Shown: positions 26,158 through 36,054, counted from the stretch's first letter. The stretch is DNA of 64,000 bases from Bog-473 sp963843365 (GCA_963843365.1 CAWJKG010000002.1:496001-560000), one strand, 5' to 3'. Program-made: numbers and translations. The notes: generated by a model from the sequence alone, not told the origin.

Positions 26158-27042
26158 CTAGGCTTCGCGCAGTCCCTTCCACACCGACAGGTCGAGGGCG
26201 GGAACTAACTTGACCAGCTGTTCGACGTCGGGCGCGAAGAGGTCTTGCAGCCGACGCTTCACCTCGGGATCGAGGGCTGGCTTCTCCTCCCACGTCTTGT
26301 TGATCGGCCGATCGAGGATGGTCGTCGGGCGATATTCGGGATCGAGGCCCAAGAAGCGATACGTGGTCACCAGCTGTTCGACCGGCGCAGACTTGCAGTG
26401 CTCGTACTGCAACACGAGCAACTGCTCCGGGGGAAAGTGGTCCATCCAGCGTCGAAGGTTTTCGGCATACATGGTGTACCCGACCACTTCGGCAATGGTC
26501 GCGCCCACATGCGCAGCTCCGTTGCGGAGCTCACTGGCGAGACCTGATCGAAATCGCTCGATCGGATCACGCAGAATCAAGAGGAGTTTCGCATCGGGTG
26601 CGGCTCTGGCGAGCAGCGGTGGCACCCAGGGGTAGTAGAGGTAGTCCGGCGTCCATTCCCCGGTGAGGGCGCCGTTCCGACGCGGGAACTGCCGGTTGTA
26701 TTCCGTGATGTCCGAAGATCCGAAGGGCTGACTCCCAAAGCGGGCGAAGAAATGGAGCTCCTTGTCGGGTGGGGACACATCGGCTGCGCCGGGATGATCC
26801 ACAATGAGCCTGAACCACCACGTCGTTCCGGCCTTCTGCACCCCGATGCCGACGAAACCGGGCGGACCGTCAGTCTCGCCAGCGCCGAGTGGCGGGGTCT
26901 TGCTGAAATCAAACCCGGGCTCGTACCGGTAGTAGCGCCCTAAGCGGTGCCGCAAATCGCTCCGGAGTCCCGGCGGAATGGCCTTGTGCACTCCCAGAGG
27001 TAGCTCCTTCAGCACATTGGCAGTGGTCTGGCGAATCCCCAT
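26158..27042 (-). CDS. PAPS-dependent sulfotransferase
   Basis: About 294 residues from an ATG at 27042; a longer start at 27081 is possible. The 5'-phosphosulfate loop is GFVGIGVQKAGTTWW and the 3'-phosphate-binding motif is RDPIERFRSGL. A GEWTPDYLYYPWVPPLL block follows the first half. The family transfers sulfate from PAPS to carbohydrates or lipids. It closely resembles the sulfotransferase at 33839: both share the LGRY-x4-GFDF N-terminus and the same loop. This suggests duplication and a sulfated surface glycan. Confidence 0.85.
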   Translation of the reverse strand: MGIRQTTANVLKELPLGVHKAIPPGLRSDLRHRLGRYYRYEPGFDFSKTPPLGAGETDGPPGFVGIGVQKAGTTWWFRLIVDHPGAADVSPPDKELHFFARFGSQPFGSSDITEYNRQFPRRNGALTGEWTPDYLYYPWVPPLLARAAPDAKLLLILRDPIERFRSGLASELRNGAAHVGATIAEVVGYTMYAENLRRWMDHFPPEQLLVLQYEHCKSAPVEQLVTTYRFLGLDPEYRPTTILDRPINKTWEEKPALDPEVKRRLQDLFAPDVEQLVKLVPALDLSVWKGLREA

Positions 27043-27249
27043 TTCCCAAGGCTGCCACAAGCAACCATCCCTCCAGGGCATCGAGTTCTCTGGCAGCCCT
27101 TCGAATCTGCACGCACTGACCGGCTCCCGACTGAGTCACATCGCTGTAGTTCGACTCAATGGGATCCTTCGGGTGATTCGATGTTCGCCGCGTCTCAGGC
27201 TGAACGCCGAGGCATGGTCAGGCAGATCGCCCTCACGGCTGCCAGGTGT

Positions 27250-28383
27250 TCACGCCGTCCGCCAAGCAGTCTCGGTGATCACCTCGTCAACGGCGCCGAT
27301 GGTCTGGCTGAATCGCATGTGCTCAAGGACCCAGGCTCTCGACCGAGGCCCGAGGTCGGGATCAGTGCGCCGCCAGGTCACGTATTTCTTGATGCTCTCC
27401 GCTAGGCGCACGGGGTCTCCCGGGGGGACCAGTTGCTCTGGAAATCCTCGCATCGTCGCACCAAGTCCGCCGATGTCCGACGCCACGACAGGCGTCTCGC
27501 ACGCCATCGACTCGCTCACAACCAAGCCCTGCGTCTCCAAGAAGATACTCGGGAGAACCGAGAGGTCCGCAGCCGCCATGAGGGCGGGAACGTCCGATCG
27601 AGGTCCGAGGAAAGAGACCCGGTGGCCTTTCGCCAGGGATTCCAATTCGTGCATATACGAAGGCGACCTGGTGGCACCGGCGAGAACCAGGTGCACGCTC
27701 CCACCGAGACGGCCAACAGCGTCGACGAGGAAGTGAGGACCCTTAATCCGTTCCAGCCGTCCGGCAAATATCACCATCGATTCCTCTCCGCCGACATCGA
27801 TGCTGGCTCGCACCGCCTTGCGCTCGTCGCGTGGAAGAGGGACGAAGCGATCGACATCGATACCGGTGGGAATGACCGAGACTCGAACTGGATCCAATCC
27901 GGCCCGAGAGATCCAACGATCTGCGGTATCCGCAGATGGGGCAATCGCGGCCGTTGCGCGACGCATGAGTGCGTTCAGCCAAGACGGCTGCCGGATCGGG
28001 GGTGGCAGATGCAAATGCACCGCAACCCGTGCTCCTGTGCGCGCTGCCGCTGCGAGGGCGAGCGGCACGTCGCCGGCATTGTGCACATAGATGACCGACG
28101 GAGAGGTGCGCATCCCTTTCAGTGCTCCGTCAACCGTGCTGATGCTGGACGAAAACGGCGAGGTAGAGCTTGGGAGGCTCGCGCCAATTTGCGTCGTGGT
28201 GGCCGCCAACTCCCTCCACGCCGGCCAGAAATCGCCCTTGCTGACGTAGAGAAGATGTACTTCCCAACCCCGTTCGACCAAACCCCGGAAGATGGCGAGC
28301 TGTCCGGCTTCAGTGCCTCCGATTGAGCCGAGGTGGTTGGCCACTGTCAGAACCCGCTTACGCAGTACCCGGTTGCGTCTCAT
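27250..28383 (-). CDS. Family 4 glycosyltransferase
   Basis: A 377-residue GT-B protein beginning MRRNRVLRKRVLTVANHLG. It has the glycine-rich GSIGGTEAGQLAIFRGL loop near the N-terminus and the donor-domain strand MVIFAGRLERIKGPHFLVDAV. The EX7E-like motif is in FLETQGLVVSESMACETPVV. The reading frame is open upstream to 28908, but that extension is low-quality sequence, so the ATG at 28383 is chosen. Its donor and acceptor are unknown. It is divergent from the sulfotransferase at 28718. Confidence 0.83.
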   Translation of the reverse strand: MRRNRVLRKRVLTVANHLGSIGGTEAGQLAIFRGLVERGWEVHLLYVSKGDFWPAWRELAATTTQIGASLPSSTSPFSSSISTVDGALKGMRTSPSVIYVHNAGDVPLALAAAARTGARVAVHLHLPPPIRQPSWLNALMRRATAAIAPSADTADRWISRAGLDPVRVSVIPTGIDVDRFVPLPRDERKAVRASIDVGGEESMVIFAGRLERIKGPHFLVDAVGRLGGSVHLVLAGATRSPSYMHELESLAKGHRVSFLGPRSDVPALMAAADLSVLPSIFLETQGLVVSESMACETPVVASDIGGLGATMRGFPEQLVPPGDPVRLAESIKKYVTWRRTDPDLGPRSRAWVLEHMRFSQTIGAVDEVITETAWRTA

Positions 28384-28717
28384 GCGCGGTTTCTCGCCTG
28401 ACGGATCGAACCGCACCTCGAAGGTGAGGAAAGGCACGTCCGGCGAACGTCCTTGCAGTTCCCTGTCACGCTCGTACCAGGACCGCGAACGCAAACGTGC
28501 ATGCCCCTGGCCCGGCCGGCATTTTCCCCACCCGGACTGCCTGACTGGCGCGACGGTGATCGGCCATAACTGGCGGGAGACTACTCGGGGACCCGGATCG
28601 ACAACTTTCCATCTTTGGCATCCCGTCGAGGTCGTTCGGGCGCCTGGAGGTCGCGTCGGTCGCCGGCAGCCTGCAAAAGTGGTGGTCAGAGCGGGTGTCG
28701 CTGGTACAGTGCTGCCC
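28384..28717. other. Divergent promoter region
   Basis: 334 bp between the GT4 (minus) and a sulfotransferase (plus). The plus-strand -10 box TACAGT at 28705-28710 is placed for a leaderless transcript from 28717-28718. No minus-strand promoter was recognised and no gene is supported. Confidence 0.4.
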
Positions 28718-28720
28718 GTG
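28705..28720 (+). promoter_or_regulatory. Leaderless -10 box plus GTG start
   Basis: TACAGT at 28705-28710 lies 7 nt before the GTG at 28718, which lacks a Shine-Dalgarno motif. This is the spacing expected when transcription begins at the start codon. Confidence 0.45.
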
Positions 28721-29726
28721 GAGGGCCAGGATTCCGAGCACCCGGAAGCGCCCCTGCCAGCTACAAGACCGAGGCGGCCTGTGCTGATCGCCGGGATTCC
28801 CCGTTCGGGAAGTAGCTGGACCCAGGTCATCCTGAGCCGCGATCCCTCGATCTTCGCGGTGACAGAGCCCGACAGCGAGACCAAGAGTGCCCCGGCCATC
28901 TGGGCCAAACGGCGCCTGGGGCGCTACCCGGTGCTGGCGCCTGGCGACCGAGACGCCGACTACGAGCAGTTGTGGCGCTGGGTGCTGGCCGGCGCGCCGC
29001 AGAACAAGCGCCTCGAGGCGGCGGAGCGGGTGCGCAAGGTCGCCATCAAGGAGTGGCGCTGGTACGTGCAGGGGCGCTGGACGCCAACCATGCGCCTTGC
29101 CGGCCAGCTGGGTCGGAGGCCCGGCGACCGGCCGGTTCCGGCGTTGCGCGACCACAGACTGCTGGTGAAGAGCGTGCACGCCGCCATGTCCGTCGAGTGG
29201 CTGGCCGCTACCTTCGACCTCGAGGTGCTCGTGCTGCTGCGTCACCCAGGGGCAGTGCTGGCGAGCTGGCAGAGCCTGGGCCTTCCAGAACACCTCGCCC
29301 GCTTGGAGCGCGTACCCGAGGTGCGCCAGCGCTGCGAGGAATGGGGCGTGCCGCTCCCCGGGCCCGACGAGCTGGAGCACACTGTATGGCTGCTGGGGGT
29401 GCTGCTCACCTCGTTGGAGCAGGCGGCCCGTCGATCGGACTTCGTCCTGCGCACCCACGAGCAGATGTGTGTCGTCGCCGGCAGATGAGTTCCGTTCGCT
29501 CTATCGCGAGCTCGGCCTGGAGTGGACGGACCGGGCCGACGAAGCAGTAGAGGGACTCAACCGTCCGGGGCAGGGCTGGTCCGTGGAGCGTGTGGCAAGG
29601 GATCAGGTGGACCGGTGGAAGACCCGCCTTTCACCGGCCACGGTAGATGTCATGCAGCGGGTGCTTGCGCCATTTCCGTTCCGCACCTGGACATCGGAGG
29701 ACCTGCAGCTCACACCGGGCCCGTGA
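28718..29726 (+). pseudogene. Sulfotransferase-like gene, frameshifted near 29470
   Basis: It opens with RPVLIAGIPRSGSSWTQVIL, a PAPS-binding 5'-loop of the (R/K)SGSS-W type. It continues with VKSVHAAMSVEWL, LVLLRHPGAVLASWQSLGL (3'-phosphate region) and LRTHEQMC. The frame then breaks near 29470 and the rest (ADEFRSLYRELGLEWTDRA to EDLQLTPGP) follows in another frame to the stop at 29726. Composite length is about 335 residues. This sulfotransferase is of a different subfamily from the other two. A sequencing indel is plausible because the downstream part is intact. Confidence 0.65.
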
Positions 29727-29745
29727 CGCCCCTCCCCCCGCTGCG

Positions 29746-30871
29746 GTGAGGATCTGGCAGCTCGGACCTCCGGGCGAGCCGTACTCGCCCGCTGCGAGGC
29801 CGAGTGGTGTCGGAGGTAGTGGCCATGCTCTCCCGCGAACTCGACAACGCCGGCCACCAGGTGACCGTGCTCGCCGAGATGGCCGGTGATCCGTTCGACA
29901 GTCCTCGCCGACATCGTTCCGCTCGGCGTGCGACCGGATGGGTGGGCGCGCCGGGGTGCGCCTGCGGGTCGGTGCTGCGATCAACGCCACCACAGGCTGG
30001 TTCGGGCCCGGGTACCCATGGCGCCTGGCCTCACTCCGCCACCGGGCCCGCCATGCTCCCCGCCCCGACGTCATCGTGGTGCACGACGACCCACGGGCGG
30101 TCCGCCACCTCCATCGGTGGCTACCCGGCGTGCCCGTCGTGGCTTTCCAACACAGCGTCCCTTACCGCCTCCCGCCCGAGCGGATGCCGGCAGACCGCCC
30201 CGATGCCGTCGTGGCGGTGACGTCGGCCCTCGTCCGCCGGGTAGCCCCGCGGCTCGGGGTGCTTCCAGCTGACGTGCCGTGGTGCCCTACGGGGTGACTC
30301 CGGGCCCGTGGTCGGGCCACCGGCGGACCCGGAGCGCCCGCTTGCCGTCCTGGCCTTAGCCGGGACGTCCGAGAGCCGACGGGGCTTGGCTGGCCGAGAG
30401 CCGGCGCCGTGGAGGGCGCGTCGGTGTCCCTGGTGGACGGCCGGCGCTGGTCGGCCGTCCACGGGCCGTCCCCCCGACCGGTGGTGCTCGGCGCGGCCGC
30501 GCTCGACCCGGGCGCCGCCGTGGCATTGGCCGAGCCGGCCGCCGCTCTCGCGGTACTGGCGGCGCACGACGTCTATTGCCTGCTCCAGGACGTCGACGAC
30601 GCATATCCCCCCCTGATACTGGAGGCGCTGGCCGCCGGCTGTGCGGTGGTGGCCCTCGACGCAAGTGGCGCGGCGGAATTGGCTGGCGGGGCAGCGCACC
30701 TGGTGTCGTCGGGCAACCCCGCAGCCGTGCGGACCGTCTTGTCGGCGTGGAGCGAGGACCGTCCCTGCTGGCGGCTGCCCAGGCGAGCGGGGCCATCAGC
30801 GGTGGACGGGCGCACCTGGGCCGCCACAGCCCGCGTCCTTGCTCGACGTGCTCGGAGCGACCCAGGGCTAG
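29746..30871 (+). pseudogene. Family 4 glycosyltransferase remnant with several frameshifts
   Basis: Pieces in three plus-strand frames make one GT4-like protein of about 375 codons. They are VRIWQLGPPGEPYSP at 29746; SEVVAMLSRELDNAGHQVTVLAE; PDVIVVHDDPRAVRHLHRWL with VVAFQHSVPYRLPPERM; then LILEALAAGCAVVALDASG near the C-terminus; and LLDVLGATQG to the stop at 30871. At least four frame changes lie near 29800, 29900, 30300 and 30840. The density exceeds that of neighbouring genes. It is either a decayed gene or a poorly sequenced GC-rich stretch. Confidence 0.6.
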
Positions 30872-31064
30872 AGGTCGGCGATATCCCCGCTTACCGGGCT
30901 TCGCCAATTGGGCCGTCCCCTCCGGTGACGCGAAGTGAACAGCCAACCGCGCGGCCCCCGGAACGCGAAGAACAGGATGCTAAAGTCAAGAAAACAAGCA
31001 GGTATCTTGATTGGCGAGCCGCGTAATAGTCGGTACCTCATACCCCCAGTTCTCGAGGATTGTC

Positions 31065-31880
31065 GTGCCACAGTTTTCAGTCATTATTCCGACCTACAAC
31101 CGGGAAGACCTGTTGACTGAAGCCATTCGTTCGGTTTTGGACCAAACGATCCAGGATTTCGAAATTATCGTCGTGAACGACGGAGGGAATGTACCGACAG
31201 TTCCCGACGACCCACGGATCCGTATCGTGACGCAGGCCAACGGCGGTCCCGCTTCTGCCCGAAATGGTGGCATCAGGGCTGCCCGAGGCCAGTATGTGAC
31301 GTTTCTCGATGACGACGACCTCTACACTCCCACGCGCCTTGCTCTCGGTCTGGAAGCGATGAGGGGCACGGGTCTCACCGCGTGCAGCAAGAACTACAGA
31401 ACACCGGCAAGTCAAGATCTGGAGCGTTTTCTCAACGGCAGTGGCTTTCATGCCGGGCAATTCACCATTGAGAGGGCCCGTTGCCCCCTTTTCGATGAAA
31501 GCGAAGCGCTACGGCCTGGTTCCGAAGACTTGGAGTGGATGATTCGGCTCCTTCCAGTCGGCGTCGACACGATCGATGAGGTTGGATACATCAGACGATC
31601 GCATCCGGGTCCTCAGTTGAGTGACGACCTCCGATTGGTTGGTGACGGTCGCGTCGCCCTCTTCCGCATTCAAAAGGACTATTTCAAGGCACACCCCGAA
31701 ATGGTTGCCTATCAGTGGAAATGGAACGCTGCATCTGCACTTCGGCAGGGAGACAGGGGGTTGGCTCGGCGCTACTTCTGGAGGGCGTTTCGCGCCGTTC
31801 CTTCGGCGCGCAATGTCTTTTCGCTACTCCGAGCGTTCGCACCACATGTATCGATGCCAGGTGTGGAGCGCGGCGCTTGA
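31065..31880 (+). CDS. Family 2 glycosyltransferase
   Basis: A 271-residue GT-A enzyme. FSVIIPTYNREDLLTEAIRS opens the nucleotide-binding fold, FEIIVVNDGG follows, then GGPASARNGGIRAARG and the DXD-type VTFLDDDDLYTPTRL. The C-terminal third is helical and carries no clear membrane anchor. The GTG at 31065 is chosen over an upstream TTG (31011) because GAGGA lies 5 nt before it. It is followed by a sugar-transferase gene in the same direction. The sugar is not identifiable. Confidence 0.83.
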   Translation: MPQFSVIIPTYNREDLLTEAIRSVLDQTIQDFEIIVVNDGGNVPTVPDDPRIRIVTQANGGPASARNGGIRAARGQYVTFLDDDDLYTPTRLALGLEAMRGTGLTACSKNYRTPASQDLERFLNGSGFHAGQFTIERARCPLFDESEALRPGSEDLEWMIRLLPVGVDTIDEVGYIRRSHPGPQLSDDLRLVGDGRVALFRIQKDYFKAHPEMVAYQWKWNAASALRQGDRGLARRYFWRAFRAVPSARNVFSLLRAFAPHVSMPGVERGA

Positions 31881-32045
31881 CTTGTCATCGAGACGGGTCG
31901 ATCTGAGGGTCAGGCAACTGGCAAGTCATGCAAACCCCATCCGAGCCTCGTTGCCAAGACCGTTCGTGTGGAGGAGAAAGATGTCCTGCCTAACCACCGA
32001 CCTCACAGGCCCGGGGGCCCGAAGTCCCCGAAGAAGGCGTTTTCG

Positions 32046-32951
32046 ATGAAACTGCCGTCGCACGGTCCTACCGAAGAGATTCCAGTCTGGATGTACTGGG
32101 AGAACCGACCCGGTCAGAAATGCCCGGACTACCTTCTCCTCTGCCGCGACACGGTGGCCCGGAACCTCGGCCGCTGCGGCCCTCTCCGCGTGCTGAACCG
32201 CGACACCGTCTTCGATTGGCTTCCCGACCTCGACCGCCGCGTGTGGGACCGCCTGGATGGCCCGGTGCAGCGGGCCGATTACGTCCGCACCCGCTTGGTT
32301 CACCGCTATGGCGGCATCTGGATCGACCACGACTGCATCGTGCGACGTCCACTGGACGCGCTGGCCGACCATCTCGAACACTATGAGTTCGTGGCCTGGG
32401 GCGGCGACGTGCAGGGTCGCCTGTTCAACAACCTCTTCGCCGCCCGTGCTGACTCGACATTCGTGGCCACGTGGTTAGACGCTCAAGACCGAGTGCTGGC
32501 CGCAACTGACAACTGGACCAGCCTCCCGTGGGCCAGCCTGGGCAACGACGCCATCCATCCGCTGTTACGCCGATTGGATTACGCGAACCTTCCGTCGTGG
32601 GAAGTGGCGCCGGTGCTGTGGTTCAAGTGGCGATGCTTCCTCTCGCCGTTCCAGGACCCCCGACGAGTCCTCGCTGCCGACCCCATCACGGTGATGCTGT
32701 GGAACAAATCGATGGGCCCGGCATTGGGCAACCGCACTACCGACGAGCTGTTGACCTCTCCCATGTTGGTCGCGCGCCTGTTGCGACTTGCCCTCGGACA
32801 CAGCACCCCGGCAGAAGAGTCTCGGGGCTGGGCCCGCCTGCATGGACTCTCTTCGTTGCGCTACCGACGCCTGGGCACAAACATCGACCGCCGATTGCAC
32901 CCATCTGAAGGATGGCCGGACGAGGCGGCCGAGACTCCGACTTCGTTCTAG
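32046..32951 (+). CDS. Gly_transf_sug (OCH1/capsular type, DXD) glycosyltransferase
   Basis: A 301-residue protein. The recognisable core is PVWMYWENRPGQKCPDYL, then RADYVRTRLVHRYGGIWIDHD. The latter is the DXD-containing signature of family-32-type and capsular alpha-glycosyltransferases. DNWTSLPWASLGNDAIHPL completes the domain. The ATG at 32046 was taken; an in-frame extension from 31968 is possible but is Pro-rich and unsupported. The gene lies in a run of glycan genes on the plus strand. Confidence 0.75.
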   Translation: MKLPSHGPTEEIPVWMYWENRPGQKCPDYLLLCRDTVARNLGRCGPLRVLNRDTVFDWLPDLDRRVWDRLDGPVQRADYVRTRLVHRYGGIWIDHDCIVRRPLDALADHLEHYEFVAWGGDVQGRLFNNLFAARADSTFVATWLDAQDRVLAATDNWTSLPWASLGNDAIHPLLRRLDYANLPSWEVAPVLWFKWRCFLSPFQDPRRVLAADPITVMLWNKSMGPALGNRTTDELLTSPMLVARLLRLALGHSTPAEESRGWARLHGLSSLRYRRLGTNIDRRLHPSEGWPDEAAETPTSF

Positions 32952-33014
32952 TCCATCGACATTTCCGCCCGCTGAATGGAGTCGGACCTCCGTTCCTGAG
33001 TCTTTTACCTCGCC

Positions 33015-33029
33015 TAAGATCACATCATG
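33015..33029 (+). promoter_or_regulatory. Leaderless -10 box plus ATG start
   Basis: TAAGAT at 33015-33020 ends exactly 7 positions before the A of the ATG at 33027. No Shine-Dalgarno sequence is present. A weak TTCCTG at 32993-32998 could be the -35. Confidence 0.45.
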
Positions 33030-33656
33030 GCGGAGAGCCTGATCCATCGCATCACAAGACGGCTCGTTCCCGACCGGATTCGTCACCCCGTTGCGGTGCT
33101 CTTCTACGGCAGGATCGAGCAGGAACACTGGATTCGCGCCGTGATGAATCGGGACATCGATCGATACGTGGCCGCGCTCCCCCGCGCCGACCTCGATGCT
33201 CTCGAGGTGTCCGGCGATAGGTTGGCTCAGTCCGGCTGGAGTTCCTATCGGTCTGTCCACTTCCCTGAATTCGACTTGTGCGCGCCGCTGTCGGAAACCG
33301 AGGTCGCAGATATCGTGATCTGCGAACAAGTCCTCGAGCATGTCGTGGACCCAATCACGGCGACCCGCAACCTCTTCGGGCTACTCCGTCCAGGCGGATA
33401 CCTCATTGTCAATACGCCGTTTCTTGTCCGAATCCACCGGATTCCCGGCGACTACTGGCGATTCACCCCAGACGGGATGCGGATTCTCCTAGCGCAGGCC
33501 GGATTCAAGGACATTCAGGTCGACGCATGGGGAAACCGATTCGTGGCCTTCCAGAATTTCGGAACACGGTGGCGGCCAGTCCGACGATTCGGACAGCCGA
33601 TGTTTAACGAGCCCAATATCCCCGTTTCGGTGTGGGCATACTGTCGCCGACCCTGA
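33027..33656 (+). CDS. SAM-dependent methyltransferase (Methyltransf_11/23 type)
   Basis: A 209-residue protein lacking a textbook glycine-rich motif I: the region around SSYRSVHFPEFDLCAPLS is unusual. It keeps the later core VADIVICEQVLEHVVDP, LFGLLRPGGYLIVNTPFL and the DYWRFTPDGMRILLAQAGF segment, common in methyltransferases of polysaccharide clusters. The shortened N-terminal Rossmann part may reduce SAM binding. The start is placed at the ATG directly after a TAAGAT box (leaderless). The substrate is unknown. Confidence 0.72.
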   Translation: MAESLIHRITRRLVPDRIRHPVAVLFYGRIEQEHWIRAVMNRDIDRYVAALPRADLDALEVSGDRLAQSGWSSYRSVHFPEFDLCAPLSETEVADIVICEQVLEHVVDPITATRNLFGLLRPGGYLIVNTPFLVRIHRIPGDYWRFTPDGMRILLAQAGFKDIQVDAWGNRFVAFQNFGTRWRPVRRFGQPMFNEPNIPVSVWAYCRRP

Positions 33657-33782
33657 CGGCAGCACCCCATGGCGACATGCTGATCCACGACACACAGTGA
33701 CTCCCCGTAGCACTGTTGGCAGTCGCTCCCCAGCCTGGCAATCGCCAGGGTTCTCGTTGCGGGTGGTTCGACTCACCATTGG

Positions 33783-33811
33783 TTGTGAGCCGGTGCCGTC
33801 TGTGGCATTCT
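33783..33811 (+). promoter_or_regulatory. Promoter with -35 TTGTGA and -10 CATTCT
   Basis: TTGTGA at 33783-33788 and CATTCT at 33806-33811 are separated by 17 bp. Downstream, the GGGGAAGGG ribosome binding site precedes the ATG at 33839. This is a conventional leadered promoter for the second sulfotransferase. Confidence 0.4.
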
Positions 33812-33838
33812 GCGTCCGGTGAGGGGAAGGGATACCCG

Positions 33839-34702
33839 ATGAGCGTCTTGCGACGGGGATTTTTGGCACTACCAACCAACGTCCGTCACGCCGCTCTGCA
33901 CCGGTTGGGCCGGTACGCCCCATGGGAGGCGGGCTTCGACTTCACTCCACCAGGGGCAGGCCCCAACGAAGAGGTGGGCGCGCCGTCCTTTGTCGGGATC
34001 GGCGTCCAAAAGGCCGGGACAACTTGGTGGTACACGTTGATGCTCAGTCACCCTGACGTCTCATCACGAACCGACATTCACAAAGAGCGACACTTTTTTG
34101 ATCGGTTCGGCTCTCGACGGTTCGAGGCTTCAGATGTCGCCGACTATCACGGATGGTTTCCCCACAGTCCGGGAACCCGAGCAGGAGAATGGACGCCCGA
34201 CTACTTCAATTGGGTCTGGGTACCACCTTTGCTCCAACGCGCCGCTCCCGACACGCGTCTTCTGCTTTTGCTACGCGATCCAGTTGATCGGTTCTTTTCT
34301 GGACTTGCGCATCAGAAGCGCGTCGGTCTTCCCTGCAACGGCGCCACGCTTGCCGATGCATTCGAGCGTGGCTTGTACCACCGGTCCCTGACCCTTTGGC
34401 TGGAACATTTCTCGGCGGATCAGATCCTGGTGCTCCAATTCGAGCAGTGCGTCGCCGACACCGACGGCCAACTCGCGAGAACGTTCGAATTTCTCGGTCT
34501 CAGCAAATTCGCCGTCGACCCATCAGAGAATGCTGCTCTTCCGCAGAAATCCCCGATCACGCGACACCACGACGAGGACGTACGGTCACGGCTCGTGGAG
34601 CTCTATGCAGCGGACGTGACGGCTCTCGCGGCGCAATTGCCTGACATCAAGCTATCGCTGTGGCCGAACTTTGCTCATTTGGCCAGCGCCGAATGTCCCT
34701 AG
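33839..34702 (+). CDS. PAPS-dependent sulfotransferase
   Basis: A 287-residue sulfotransferase. The 5'-PSB loop is FVGIGVQKAGTTWWYTLML and the 3'-phosphate site is RDPVDRFFSGLAH. Between them is AGEWTPDYFNWVWVPPLL, very like the corresponding block of the protein at 26158. The two share their N-terminal layout as well, so they are paralogues. Substrates are probably sugars of the glycan made by this locus. The ATG at 33839 has GGGGAAGGG about 8 nt upstream. A longer in-frame start at 33716 was rejected. Confidence 0.85.
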   Translation: MSVLRRGFLALPTNVRHAALHRLGRYAPWEAGFDFTPPGAGPNEEVGAPSFVGIGVQKAGTTWWYTLMLSHPDVSSRTDIHKERHFFDRFGSRRFEASDVADYHGWFPHSPGTRAGEWTPDYFNWVWVPPLLQRAAPDTRLLLLLRDPVDRFFSGLAHQKRVGLPCNGATLADAFERGLYHRSLTLWLEHFSADQILVLQFEQCVADTDGQLARTFEFLGLSKFAVDPSENAALPQKSPITRHHDEDVRSRLVELYAADVTALAAQLPDIKLSLWPNFAHLASAECP

Positions 34703-34729
34703 AGTGCCGACCAGCGTCGGAAGGAGACA

Positions 34730-35761
34730 TCAGTTTCCAGCTGCCGACCACTCACCCACTTGCCTCACGAAGCGAGGGTTCTTCCCGAGGCGTCCGGTGG
34801 CTCCGTCCCAAAGTCCACGTAGGATTGCCACTCGTTCATCCCGTCCGTGGGCACGTTGCATCCGGCGCATGGAATAGGCGATGTGCCAGGTATACCAGCT
34901 CGGCGTTCCGTGTCGGCGAGCCATGACGAAGGGATTTCGCGCCTGGTAGTAGGCCCGCCAGGGCTCCTCGACATCCGTAGGTCGTCGCCCCTTCAAGGCT
35001 TGCTGTCGCCCCACCCACGATTGCTGTTCCTCCACCGCCCGAGCCGCCTTCGCGTCGACCAGAACTTCGAATCCAGCCTCCTTGATGGAGCAGTACCAAT
35101 CGAAGTCCTCCATGTCGATGAACAATTCGGCGTCCGGAACCACGCCGGCGTCAAAGACGTCGCGCGACACCAAGGTGGCGCCCCACGCCCCCACGGCGGT
35201 AAGAGTCAGATCGAGCGGCGTACCCACCGGAGGAACCACGTTCTCCGTATGAGCGCCACGACCCACGAAATTACGGCCGTATGCAACGATGGCGCCGATA
35301 CGGTGATTTTGGGCTTGTCGCGTCTCGGCTCGTTCAATGAGGTCCGCCAGCCGAGGCTTCGGGAGCGGGAACTGCACTATGTCGTCCTCGCACAGATAGG
35401 CCCATCGAGTCGTCGAATCGGAGAAGGCCTCCGCCATGCCGGCTTCAAATCCGCCGGCGGGCCCGACATTCTCGGGGAGTCTCACCATTCGCACCCGTGA
35501 CTCGAGTGCCGCATCGTCGAGTCCTCCGATCGCGTTCACCACGACGATAACTCGCTCGGGTAAGAATCCCTCTGACTCGATAAGCATGCGCGTCAAATCG
35601 CCAGCCAGGGTTGGTCGCATGTGAGTGACGATTACGGCGGTGACGTCTGGCCTCAATTCTCTTCGAGGCACTGCCTGAGGATCGGCTGGAGGAGAAGGCT
35701 CGGTCCCCGACCCCTCTTCGACGGAGAAGGCGTCATTGCCGGAGGGCGTGGCGCTCGTCAC
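34730..35761 (-). CDS. Family 2 glycosyltransferase, galactofuranosyltransferase-like
   Basis: About 343 residues from GTG 35761. TAVIVTHMRPTLAGDLTRML opens the GT-A fold. The GlfT-type segment ENVGPAGGFEAGMAEA and acidic motif YLCEDDIV follow, then FIDMEDFDWYCSIKEAGFEV. The ENVG-x-AGGF pattern is typical of actinobacterial galactofuranosyl- and rhamnosyltransferases. The longer reading to 35890 is possible. GTG 35761 is preferred because a TATACT -10 box (35770-35775, minus strand) implies a two-base leader. The N-terminal 40 residues are Pro/Ser-rich. Confidence 0.78.
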   Translation of the reverse strand: MTSATPSGNDAFSVEEGSGTEPSPPADPQAVPRRELRPDVTAVIVTHMRPTLAGDLTRMLIESEGFLPERVIVVVNAIGGLDDAALESRVRMVRLPENVGPAGGFEAGMAEAFSDSTTRWAYLCEDDIVQFPLPKPRLADLIERAETRQAQNHRIGAIVAYGRNFVGRGAHTENVVPPVGTPLDLTLTAVGAWGATLVSRDVFDAGVVPDAELFIDMEDFDWYCSIKEAGFEVLVDAKAARAVEEQQSWVGRQQALKGRRPTDVEEPWRAYYQARNPFVMARRHGTPSWYTWHIAYSMRRMQRAHGRDERVAILRGLWDGATGRLGKNPRFVRQVGEWSAAGN

Positions 35762-36054
35762 GGCGGGTGAGTATATCCCCGGCTCACATTGGGGTTCAGG
35801 TGGAGTTTTCCAGCGGGACGAGTCGGCCACTCGTTTACCCACCGGTGTTGGAGCACCTGCTCGTGTCGAATCTCGGTCCACCCGGAGCAATTGCCCTCAT
35901 TCGCCGCTCAGTGGCCCCCGAGACGGCGATACGCGCGTTCGTCGGAGTGCGCCCTTCAACGTCCCACGTTTTGAGGCTCTCGACAGGACTGAGGCGCGCT
36001 GGACGAGCGAACTACGTAGACGATCGAACCATCCGGACCGCACTCGGTCGACGA

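Noticed and set aside
24212..26161. 649-codon plus-strand ORF across the beta-oxidation operon
   Set aside because: It is antisense to three well-supported genes and crosses the palindromic operator; no family features.
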